From Daedaleopsis sinensis (Eukaryota; Basidiomycota; Agaricomycetes; Polyporales; Polyporaceae), in NCBI GenBank assembly GCA_033807695.1, contig CM066302.1, positions 3,348,001 through 3,412,000 on the forward strand: a stretch of DNA of 64,000 bases, in the 5' to 3' direction. The notes below the pieces were generated by a model. It was given only the letters and a program-made list of their open reading frames with translations. It had not been told where the DNA came from and made no database searches. Position numbers and translations under genes: made by a program. This document shows, piece by piece, positions 24,365 to 33,502 of this stretch. Every line of letters begins with the position of its first letter. Positions within the stretch are counted from its first letter, which is position 1.

Positions 24365-25507
24365 TTAAACCGGTGTAAGTGCCCTTCTACAAACGGGAAA
24401 ATGGAATAGGGAGTGTATACTGACTCTAAGAGGTTCCAAAGCAGATATTTTAGCGCGTAGAACCGCGTCTTTGTAGTTCATTCTTGGAATCCGAATGCTG
24501 AATGTGTAGTCGACATTCTCTGTCATGTGCGTTGCGAATCTGTCGCCCGACATCTTGACAATTCTTCCCGGTAGAGGGCCTAGAATTCGTTCGATAGCTG
24601 CAAGTCGCGAAATGGGAGAAGACGTCGGCGGGAATAGCGACCTGCCAAGGTACATCTCGGCCAACACGCATCCGAGAGCGAACATGTCCACAGTCTTGTT
24701 CCAAGAGATACCTAAGCTTCTGTTTAAGTAACGTTCCGTTTCAGATTTCATGAGTGCTTACCTAAAGACACCTCCGGTGCGCGATATTGATCTGACCCGA
24801 CCATCGCATATGCTTCTGTATCAACAATGGTCGCATCGTCGAGATCGATAAGAAATAGCTTGGTATCAAGAAGCTGACATCGTGTAGTCGAAATGATAGG
24901 TGAGTAATTCAATTCCGAGATTAATCAGAGACTTACTCGAACTCGTTCTTTTCCACTGTGATCTATAACAGTAGATGTACTTGCGCATTGCAGCATGATA
25001 TTTTCAGGCTTCACGTCCGTGTGTACGAGTGAAAGTCCATGCAAGACTGAAGAATCCGATTAGACAAGTCGCAGGAAAATCTTTGAGACGTACATTTCAA
25101 CGCAGTCGCCATCTGCGTCAACATATCGGATATATCTGATGCCGGTAATGGGTAGAGGCCAGGAATGCGAAGCGCGTCCTTGATTGTGATAGAAAGCAAT
25201 GGCATGACCAGCAACGAAGAAGAAGGAGACACGTCTACGAAGATGCGAAGAAAGGACCTTCCAGGTACAAGACAGGTTTAACGAAGACGGCTGATAGATC
25301 TGAGTCGCATACTCACTCTTTCCCCGGACCTTTAGCATCTGCGATGATCTCATAGGCTTGCCTTTCAACTGATATACCGAAGGACTTGTCAGGATGCGCG
25401 GAAAACGACTTGATCGCGACCAAGGTATTGTCGGCTAGTCGCTTTGCTCGAAACACGGGTCCTGCGCGCCCCTCGCCTACTTGGCTTTCTACGATATCTA
25501 GTGCCAC
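24365..25507 (-). CDS. CMGC (LAMMER/CLK-like) protein kinase, divergent and C-terminally short
   Basis: Serine/threonine kinase. Five or six exons read in order from ATG 25507. Visible motifs are glycine loop VGEGRAGPVF, VAIKSF (ATP-binding Lys), HTDVKPENIML (catalytic loop; HTDLKPEN is typical of CLK/LAMMER kinases), LFLIDLDDA where DFG is expected, GSDQYRAPEVSL (activation segment/APE), WNKTVDMFALGCVLAEMYLG, and AAIERILGPLP, which parallels the LAMMER motif. Introns are about 45-60 nt (for example the donor after GPGKE at 25316). The magnesium-binding DFG is changed to DLD, keeping the Asp. The C-lobe end after LEPLR is short or spliced differently than I can resolve. It may be active with altered metal handling. 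Confidence 0.75.
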
Positions 25508-26106
25508 TGTAAGTGCTTATTACTTCGGAAATCTGGTACACCCTACTCACATGTATCGGACAGCATATGTGAAATGTGTATACAGCGTATAATCAACGTC
25601 AAGATTTGGAAGAGGTTTCAAGCGCTTCTATTGCCGGGAGAGACTGAAAGTTCCCGTGCGACTACTAACGTACGTACAGGTCGGCCTAGGTACGGCCCTC
25701 AAGACGCGTACTAGTTACATGAGTACAGAACAACTCTATCGTGGATCTATTTGGCTCAGCTACGAGCTGCACAGCTATAGCTACGCCGTAGTCAGCGAGG
25801 CTCTATACTAACAGTGCGACCGTCAGCATTTGAGTCTTTCTTTCTATGTGCGCAATACAATGCTGACATTCGGGTTACATAGACACAGTAATTGGAGATC
25901 AAATCGCTTGAAAGTTTCGTGTCAGCATTCTTTGGTGACCTTCGTTTTGACATGCTCACAAATCAGGCACGCACATTGTTTACGACGTAGGCGTATAAAT
26001 ATTAAGAGATAGAACCGGGTGCCTTACTTCTTGGTCACTAGATGATCGTGTTGTCGTCTTCTCTATCTACGTATGACATCGAATTACCCCCACTGAACCA
26101 GTATTG
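25508..26106. other. Intergenic, divergent promoters of kinase and member C
   Basis: This lies between two divergently transcribed genes. Only short frames are seen, with no repeat or RNA gene. Confidence 0.4.
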
Positions 26107-27361
26107 ATGATGTCTCCAGCAGACGCAGCAATCACTGACGCGAGAAGGATCACTCGAGCAATGTCCAGGATACCCCCGATGGCTGTTACTTCCAAAAAGC
26201 TACACGCCGGTGCTGCAGTAATGTGAGTAACCATAGGATTATTTGTGCATTGCTGAATTTAATTACTTTGGAAGACGGACTGCTCAACTTTGCGCTCGTA
26301 TCACAGACGCTATGGACTTAGCCACGTTGTCCAGGTGGAGAGTCAGCTGTCGAGCCATGAATAAGCAGGTCGCCAAGACTCTAGAAAACTCCTTGACGTC
26401 TATCATCTCCGTGTTTCTTCCAAACACTGCCGACTTTCTACGCCTTATCACCGATTCTCGCGGAGTCATAGGCGGAGAAGCGGCGCTCTCGTTCATCTTA
26501 CGTGACTCGTCCCTATTACGCGACATCCTCCATATCTACCTTCCAATGGGCCGGTACTACGAAGTCGTCCTGGAACTTCTCGCATATTCAACAGAATACT
26601 CCGCGCTACTCACCCTTGTCCTGGAGACAACGATTGTGGAACCTTACACCCGCCTACACGGGATTGGACGGCGAGCGACTTTCCGAACTGCCACCGGCCT
26701 CGAGATTCACCTATTCGAATCCGCCACGATGAGTGCATGCACACCACTCAGTCGTTCGTACACCACAATATTAATGAACTGGGTATCCGAGCACTGCTAC
26801 GGATGTGCTTACCCAGCTCTAACCCTTCACCGTCGAGCACTACTATCCGATCTCGCGATACATTCTTTAACTTCGCAGGAGCTTGCCATGGTCCGCGGTT
26901 TGAAAGATGCAGGTTTCCAGTTCGAGACAGGGCCGCTCGCAAGTGCGAATCCCTTGAACATTCCCACCATCATTTCTGTGCCCGGAACGTGGGTCCGCGA
27001 GTGCGAACGCTCGAGATTCTGCTGCCCGGACCAAGCACGATATTTCGGAGACCGAGGATCCTTAGTCGGAATTATAGACCCTATGACGTACGATTTTGAG
27101 CTTCTTGAACTTCTCCATATCCCACCGTTCGGGCATATGCCGGTCTGGCGCTTTCGATTCTCTTCCATTTGCGATGGTGGTTGCGCGGATATAGACCCTG
27201 TTCTAACCAAAAGTGTTACTTCCATTACTGCGTTGTACACTCGCAATTCCGCCCTCTTCCTACCCACTGACATACGCGAGGACGATAATCATGCAGCGCG
27301 GTCATCATGTCCCCAACCATATGTTAGTAACATGTCTCGGATAGGAGCGTGGACCATGTAA
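26107..27361 (+). CDS. F-box-like + NTase-like domain protein, member C (400 aa)
   Basis: Exons 26107..26222 and 26275..27361 join over a 52-nt intron (GTGAGT..GAAG) to 401 codons. The junction reads GAAVIRTAQLCARITDAMD, an F-box-like segment followed by the W-R-V-S-C-R helix. The family block is GVIGGEAALSFILRD followed by ILHIYLP; the DxD of member D is absent. The third-acid strand reads EIHLFES. Shared signatures are GCAYPALTLHRRALLSD and RYFGDRGSLVGIIDP, then HIPPFGHMPVWR, which parallels GIPPFGPTIAWR in member B. A second in-frame ATG follows at once (26110). Function unknown; probably a binding or scaffold role inherited from an NTase fold. Confidence 0.75.
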
Positions 27362-27987
27362 TTGAGACACAAACCAAACATAACATATCAAAACATGGGC
27401 AGTTTTTTTGCATCCATTGGGGCCGCGTTTGCTAAATAAGGCATAGCTACCCGTTGACAAAAGATTAGGTTGTAGATCGGGTCCGCGCCGAGAAATTTGC
27501 TCCGCAATTTGTAATAGCAATTTTTGACGCGTGGGCGGACTTCGGGATCTTCTCGATATCATGCTGGCGCCAGGTGCGTAGTCTTCCATACTATCGAAGT
27601 TTGCATACTTCCTTACGTGAAATAGATGCTAAAGTTCAATTACTACGGCAGCATGCCGCGTCTTCTCCAAGGAGACTAATGGATAATGGAAACCAGCTAA
27701 TTTGTCAAGAATCTCGGCCCTCGTCTCATCCGGAACACGCTTACTGAGTAGCTTACTCACATCAACCTGCTGCCGCAGCACAATGTGGTTGAAAGGCTCG
27801 TGTGGTATGTACAGAAATCTAGAAGAAGCGGACGTGTTAGCTCACTGTTTCCTTGATGCTGTCCAGAACTCCTTCTCCGACTGAGCCCGGGGAGATAGTC
27901 GGTGATGATGACTTCGAAGGCCCCGTCGAGTACGCATCATCATATATTCATCTCTACATGGCCCTTAGAGCTAATATCGTTCAACCA
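27362..27987. other. Intergenic between members C and D
   Basis: Short frames only. The first exon of member D should lie in its last 100 bases but could not be fixed. Confidence 0.4.
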
Positions 27988-28859
27988 GTGTGCCTGAGGA
28001 TGTCATTTTCTCCGTGATCGAGAACAGCGATCTCGTCCTCCTCCTCCGATGGCGCCGAACGTCCAAGGTTTTTTTCGCCGCTGTCGCGATTGAGCTTCGA
28101 GCTCGATACAAGCTTTCCATCCACCCTTTCATAGAAAACACGGCTCTATTCGATAACGCTCTTCGCGCACATGGCGCGGTGGTATCCGGATCCGTAGCTC
28201 TACAATACTTCCTCCCTTCTTGTCGCTGGGACGCTGGAGATATGGATATCTATGTTCCAGACCACACGTTCGACGATTTCATCACCGACCTCGTTGCTCC
28301 AGACGGCCTGAACTTCTCGCACGTCATCGAGGTTCCGGGTCGTCCCAGAATATCTTCAATTCAACAAGGAATGAGCCTCGTGAAGGACCTGCGTCGCTAC
28401 ATTACTCCTACGCGGCGATACGTGGACGTCATCCGTAGCCCACACCGTTCCCCAATCACCCCGATACAAGGGTTCTGGTCTACATTAGTCATGAACTTCC
28501 TCACGCCGGACGGAGCTGCTTGTGGTTTTCCCGAAGCAACTATGGCTTCCCGCGCGTTCGTGAAGGCTGGCTATTTGACACGAGGAGACGAACGAGCGAT
28601 CACGAAGTACGCACAGAGAGGGTTCACTATCCTCGACGACGAATGGTGGGGGGATACCCCTGAATATGACCCAGGAATGCTACGCTACTTCGGCGAACGA
28701 CGCGGTCTAGTCTTCGACTTCCGGACTGCAGTCGATAGTCGCCAGCCACTTTTCCCCATCACGCCTACACGTCAAGGCTGGTATATTCTCCGACCGTTTC
28801 CGTCCGCACCAGTGAGTAGAATATATCCTCTTCGTGACGTCGCTAGCTTCATCCACTGA
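27988..28859 (+). CDS. F-box-like + NTase-fold protein, member D, with intact D/D/D acidic set
   Basis: The coding part begins at an acceptor near 27988 (VPEDVIFSVIENSDL, F-box-like). A short first exon with the ATG lies upstream but is not resolved; ATGATG at about 27906 with a weak donor would fit the phase. Next comes VVSGSVALQYFLPS, then DAGDMDIYVPD, and then RRYVDVIRSP. This order of helix GS, strand DxD and later strand D matches the catalytic signature of nucleotidyltransferase-fold (Pol beta-like) enzymes, which transfer nucleotides or sense them. Members A-C keep the scaffold (ACGFPEATM and RYFGERRGLVFDF correspond to their GCAYP and RYFGD blocks) but not the acids. Member D is therefore the best candidate for catalysis in the family. 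Confidence 0.75.
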
Positions 28860-29129
28860 ATCAGCTTTTTAGATCAACGAATCCGAAGATACGTGAATAT
28901 GTAGCAAGTATATTTGCAACTCGCTCTGTCCGTCTCAATAGCTCATGCGAATTCACAGACTGAATCCAGCTCCTTAGTATGATATCATGCCCTGTACTAT
29001 CGTCTCTCTATAATATGTACTATTCTACTATTATGAAGTAGACGATATAAAAGTTGCGCTGTCTTTGACCACTGTCCAATCTCACTGCGGGCAGTTCTGT
29101 GGGGTACATCTAGCTTCTAGGGTCCCGTC

Positions 29130-31593
29130 ATGGCCTACGAACTTTCTCCATCACTCCCACTCAAATTCAGCTGCCCCCGCGACCTCGAGAACGGGCATCT
29201 CGTTAAAGAAGTAGAGTCCCCCATTCGAGTCTTATATGTAGCCTACTACAAATCCGTGTTTCGATTGGATGCGAACCTAGATCGTTCATTCTCGATCTTC
29301 GCGGAAAGTAAGCACCTCGTGTTGGTTGGCTGACAGGTTTCGTAACCTCCGTCTTCTGCTCGTAAGCAGGCAGTCTTAGCTGACACCATAATCATTCGAG
29401 GAACAGATTAACCACGTGTGCGCATCTTGTTCTTCTGAGGCTCGTCTCTCTAAAGACCTCTCATATCGCCACAGCTTCTCTACTTCTGAATCTTGTTCTG
29501 GAGTCCGTCGTCCATTCGCGTTTCTACCACTCCTCTTCCTCTGCCCACCGTGTCCTCGTATCCGATTTCCTTCACCATTCGCGTCTCTACCACTCCTGTT
29601 CCTCTGCCCACCGCGTCCTCGTTCCGACTTTCTTCACCACTACAATCGAACTCTGTTACCGACGCGATGAATGTAAGCCAATATCTTCGAGGGAGATTCG
29701 AATTCGCACTCATTTGTCGTCGCAGCTTTCCCTACCATCGTTGACGGAGCTCGTTCCTTTCGCGGCCGGCTTCGACGAGCACATGAATCGACAGTCTTGC
29801 TACAGTTGTCATAACGGCTCTCGGCCGGTACGTTGGATATGATGTCGTCTTAACTCTCTGAACTCATCATGTTCTAGTGCTTCGGCGATATCGATCACCC
29901 TTGTCTCCGCTGCCAAGGAATTGGACAACCTTGCGACCGTGGTCGAGCAGTTCCTTGCGTTCATAGCGCACAGCCATTCGCTATGCAAGTTCCAATCTTC
30001 TGTATCTGTCGCAGTATCACGTCAACGCTCTCAGGTACGAAGGTTCAACTCGAACCTACCTCTGTCTACAATATCCCATCGCCGTCTCCCTTTGTTCTTG
30101 ATGCACCATTGTCACCACTACCTTTCGACTTCCTCAACGACGTACATTCCCCGTCTCCTTCGGCCCTCCAAGACGGTCGCGAGAAGTCTCCCTCTACCAT
30201 TGGTCTTGGGCTAGACATAGCGCCACCTTTTGAAGTTGGACCTGACTTGTCGCTAAGTTTGGAATACCCGAGCGACATCAGCGAATACGGCGGATCAGTT
30301 CACAGCCTTCATGGAAGTCCACACTCGTCCACGTCTACAATGTCTTTCCTATCGCACCCAGTTCCTATTCGATCACCGTCTATAGACGTGATGAGCGACA
30401 TCTCGGCGCAGATGGTCACTCCTATTACTCGTGTAAGTACTTTGGACTGCAATCTCGAATGAATGCCATGTACTTACGAGTTATTTACAGATTGGTACAC
30501 CTGCGCTACCGCATGTCGAGTTAGCTATCACTCGCGCGATATCTTTGCCATCGTCACCTACTCTTGAAGATCTTCCTCAGCAGAGCCACGACACGATCCC
30601 GTTTCTCGATCTCCGATCCCTCGTCCCTGTCCACCAACCCTCTCACGCCACTCGCATTGCGACCTCCAGAGTTGCGACTGCGCTCAATGACTACATATCC
30701 GAACCACTAGGACAGAGTCCCATTCCGCATCTTCGTTCTGGGAATACGTCGGTGAGTACAACTATCAGCCACACGATGCTCGCACTCACCTAATTATACA
30801 GCTGAGCTTCCCAGCTTCTTCTGCCCATCGCTCCGACATCCTCGCATCCCCTGCTCGAAGCATGGTACCTTCGGACACCGCTATGAGCTCGCGCCACTCC
30901 GCTTCGAATCTCGAAGCCTACATTTCTCGCGATCAGGAAGATCGAACGGGATCTCCTCGTCCGCTTTCTTCGGATTTCCATGCTGAATACGGCTCGCCCA
31001 GATTGCGACTCGAAAGAGATGCACTTGTGTACACGACATGGCTTCGCGAGAATAGCACTCAAAGGTTGGGCTTTTTCAGACGTGATCCAAGCAACATCGA
31101 GCTGGAGGCCGAACTTGGTCCTGGCGACGTTACACGGTCAGCTGCGGATCTGTCAATCGAGGCTATCGTCGACGCCCGTCAACGCGACTCCTCGACCGTT
31201 CTAGGGAATCTCGAACTCGCGGATGGCTCGCTGCAGCAATCGCAAGAATTCAGATCGCATGTCGCGGAAGGAGTTGCCGGGCCTGAAATATCAGCGTCTT
31301 CGACTGAAGTTCCACAGGCTAGAGCATCGGTAAGACGTACTCCTCTTTGTTTCTGAATTTCTGTTGACGTTATACTTGCAGAAGCGCCGCAGGCTTGACG
31401 AGTCCGACGGAGAAAGTTCTTCATCAGCAATTCTGTACAACGGAGTCACTCGCTCCTATTCGTCACCTATGTCTGTCGTCTCTATGTCCAACGGTATGTA
31501 CTTTACCCATTTAACGCGACATATCATCTTCTGACCGGTTATATGTCTTAAGGTAACCGTCGTATGTCGACGCGAAGGGTTCGTCGACCTTGA
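29130..31593 (+). CDS. Nuclear protein with Zn2Cys6-spaced cysteine cluster
   Basis: Exons from 29726 on are 29726..29827, 29878..30432, 30491..30751, 30802..31329, 31382..31493 and 31553..31593; they join to exactly 533 codons. Upstream, 29130..29307 encodes a start MAYELSPSLPLKF and further sequence before about 29670, but that junction is unsettled. A cluster split by one intron reads C-x2-C-x6-C-x7-C-x2-C-x6-C (SCYSCHNGSRP, then CFGDIDHPCLRCQGIGQPC). This is the spacing of fungal binuclear zinc-cluster regulators, though the usual Lys/Arg run between Cys2 and Cys3 is missing. The long Ser/Pro-rich middle suggests disorder. An NLS-like KRRRLDESDGE lies near the end. Likely nuclear; DNA binding is unproven. 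Confidence 0.7.
29511..29637. repeat. Two-copy 63-bp tandem duplication
   Basis: CATTCGCGTTTCTACCACTC begins the first copy and CATTCGCGTCTCTACCACTC the second, 63 bp apart, both continuing into CTCTGCCCACCG. The length is a multiple of three, so the duplicated peptide (VSTTPLPLPT / VSTTPVPLPT) keeps frame inside the zinc-cluster gene. Confidence 0.75.
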
Positions 31594-32554
31594 ACGTAGG
31601 GTTTCTTGATGCGGAGGCTTTATCAAGCAACGAATGCGAACGAGAGCTGGAAATGCAGAAGAATATTAGCGTATTTGTTCGGGAATAGGCAGAGTTGAAA
31701 GAGAAGTTATATCACGCTGTACCATGTATTTTCTCGTCTGATCCTGTCGCGATGTCTCTACCTATTCTACTTTGTCTCCGCAACAATCGGCGTTCATCTG
31801 ACTGTTTTGAAGGCCTTCGGTCATATTACAAAGGTTAGTAGTTTCTAGGTAGATCCTCTAAGTACCAGCAAACTCCGGCTGGAGGCACTAGTTGTTTAAG
31901 TGTATTTGTACACGAGCGATTGACTGTTTACTACTATTTGTACACACTCCAAATTCGCTGCGTGTTTGCGTACTATCATCCTCGCGCACAAGTCCTGTAA
32001 GTTAATTTTCCATCATGGTTAAAAGAATAGCTCTAGACGGTGTGCCGCGTCACGGTACAGTCAGCCATCTCTTAGACATTCTAGCCCACTAACATTTACT
32101 TTTCCAGATGCTGACTTCGGTCTCTTCATGCGCATGAACCGGGTTTATAGAAAATCGTGTGTTGAATCCATCTATCTACAGTCAGAAGTAACTTCGGTCT
32201 ACATGTATTCCACTACATGTTTGTCCGCCCTCTACTCGCAACCACTATCCCGCTTTCTCTTCGACCCTTAGCCGAGCGTGCAGATTTGGATGAAGACGTC
32301 GAAATCGAGATGACTTCGAGTCCGACGCTCAGTCCATTGTAGAGGCGTCCGCCATATCAGCGATAACCATATCAGCGGACGCCGTCGTGATCGTCGAAGC
32401 ACAGACAACGCTAAAACCAGGTATGTGAAGCCCACCACGACATTAGTGCGTCGAGACTCAGGTGATGAACAGTGGCACTAGCGGTTTGGGATCAGCCTTC
32501 CGCTGAAACGCAGCAGAACTTCCTCTTTCTGCAGCTAGTTCTATTGCTCATCCA
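31594..32554. other. Intergenic, no assignable gene
   Basis: Short frames with donor- and acceptor-like sites. A short acidic peptide frame ends in a stop near 32342. Nothing recognisable. Confidence 0.35.
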
Positions 32555-33502
32555 GTGGCAGACGACATCGCTGAAGATTTGCATGCTTGGATGAGGATGT
32601 TATCGCACTACCACGACTCTGGAGAGCGACTCCGTACTCGCACTGGAACACTTACTCGTAGACGCGGACGGTATCGCGAACACTCGCTTACGGACCGGCT
32701 TGTTCGGCGCAAGGACGAACTAGAGCCTCCCCTGCACCGGCATAAAGATAACGTTCATAGTACAACTCGTCCCAAACATGATATCAAGCCTCGTATCCAT
32801 AGGAAGGACGACATTGACCTCCGGTGTAAAGACGACACTGAGCCGCATATGCGGCGCAAGCACGACATCGAACCTCGCCTCCGTCGCAAAGGCGACATTG
32901 AACCTCCTCTCCGTCACAAGGATGACACCGCGCTCCACCTCGTCTTCCCCTCTCCAGATACACAAGTTTACGCCACCCTCGCGACGAGTGGCATGCTCCA
33001 AGAACGTTATTCGCCCCTTCCACCTCCCGTCCTTCGCGTCGACGCTCCCCCGAGGTGGAGGACAAGTGCTATCCGACTGTCTGGTGAAGCCTTCGGAGTT
33101 GAGCAGCATGGCCTCGATACCTTGCCCCCCCGCCTATATACTGCTGTACATACGAGGACGATTCTCCTGAACCCTCCGACCCTCGTTGATTCGTGCTTCT
33201 TAATTCTTCCTATTCCTCGCTCCTGCCGCGTCTTTCACGAACCCTTTTCCTTTTCTATTGCAGGACCTCCTCCTCTACCGTCGCATCCGCGCGAATCCCC
33301 GCCCCCAAGGCGCACTGTTCCTGCATCCTGGGGCCAGCGTACATCAGATACATCGGACCAGGTTCAAACGGAGCTCGGGAGCCCTCACGCTTTGAGCGTT
33401 CAGACGCTCCTCAACCCCGACGATATCAGGATAACAATCCCATCGACATTGTTCCTCAGACGAGAAGAGGAATGTAGAGATTCCAGAGGCAGACTTCGAT
33501 AA
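32555..33502 (+). CDS. Low-complexity hypothetical protein with charged ~10-residue repeats
   Basis: I do not recognise it. The frame holds about seven repeats resembling R-R-K-D-D-I-E-P-x-L between roughly residues 60 and 130 (for example RRKHDIEPRLRRKGDIEPPL), followed by a Pro-rich and basic region. No catalytic motif was seen. It may be one exon of a larger gene. A similar R-D-D-L-P-P-R pattern recurs at 35190-35280 (RRDDLPPRSDDLLPRRDEP), so the two may belong to one disordered protein or to related fragments. Confidence 0.35.
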   Translation: MADDIAEDLHAWMRMLSHYHDSGERLRTRTGTLTRRRGRYREHSLTDRLVRRKDELEPPLHRHKDNVHSTTRPKHDIKPRIHRKDDIDLRCKDDTEPHMRRKHDIEPRLRRKGDIEPPLRHKDDTALHLVFPSPDTQVYATLATSGMLQERYSPLPPPVLRVDAPPRWRTSAIRLSGEAFGVEQHGLDTLPPRLYTAVHTRTILLNPPTLVDSCFLILPIPRSCRVFHEPFSFSIAGPPPLPSHPRESPPPRRTVPASWGQRTSDTSDQVQTELGSPHALSVQTLLNPDDIRITIPSTLFLRREEECRDSRGRLR

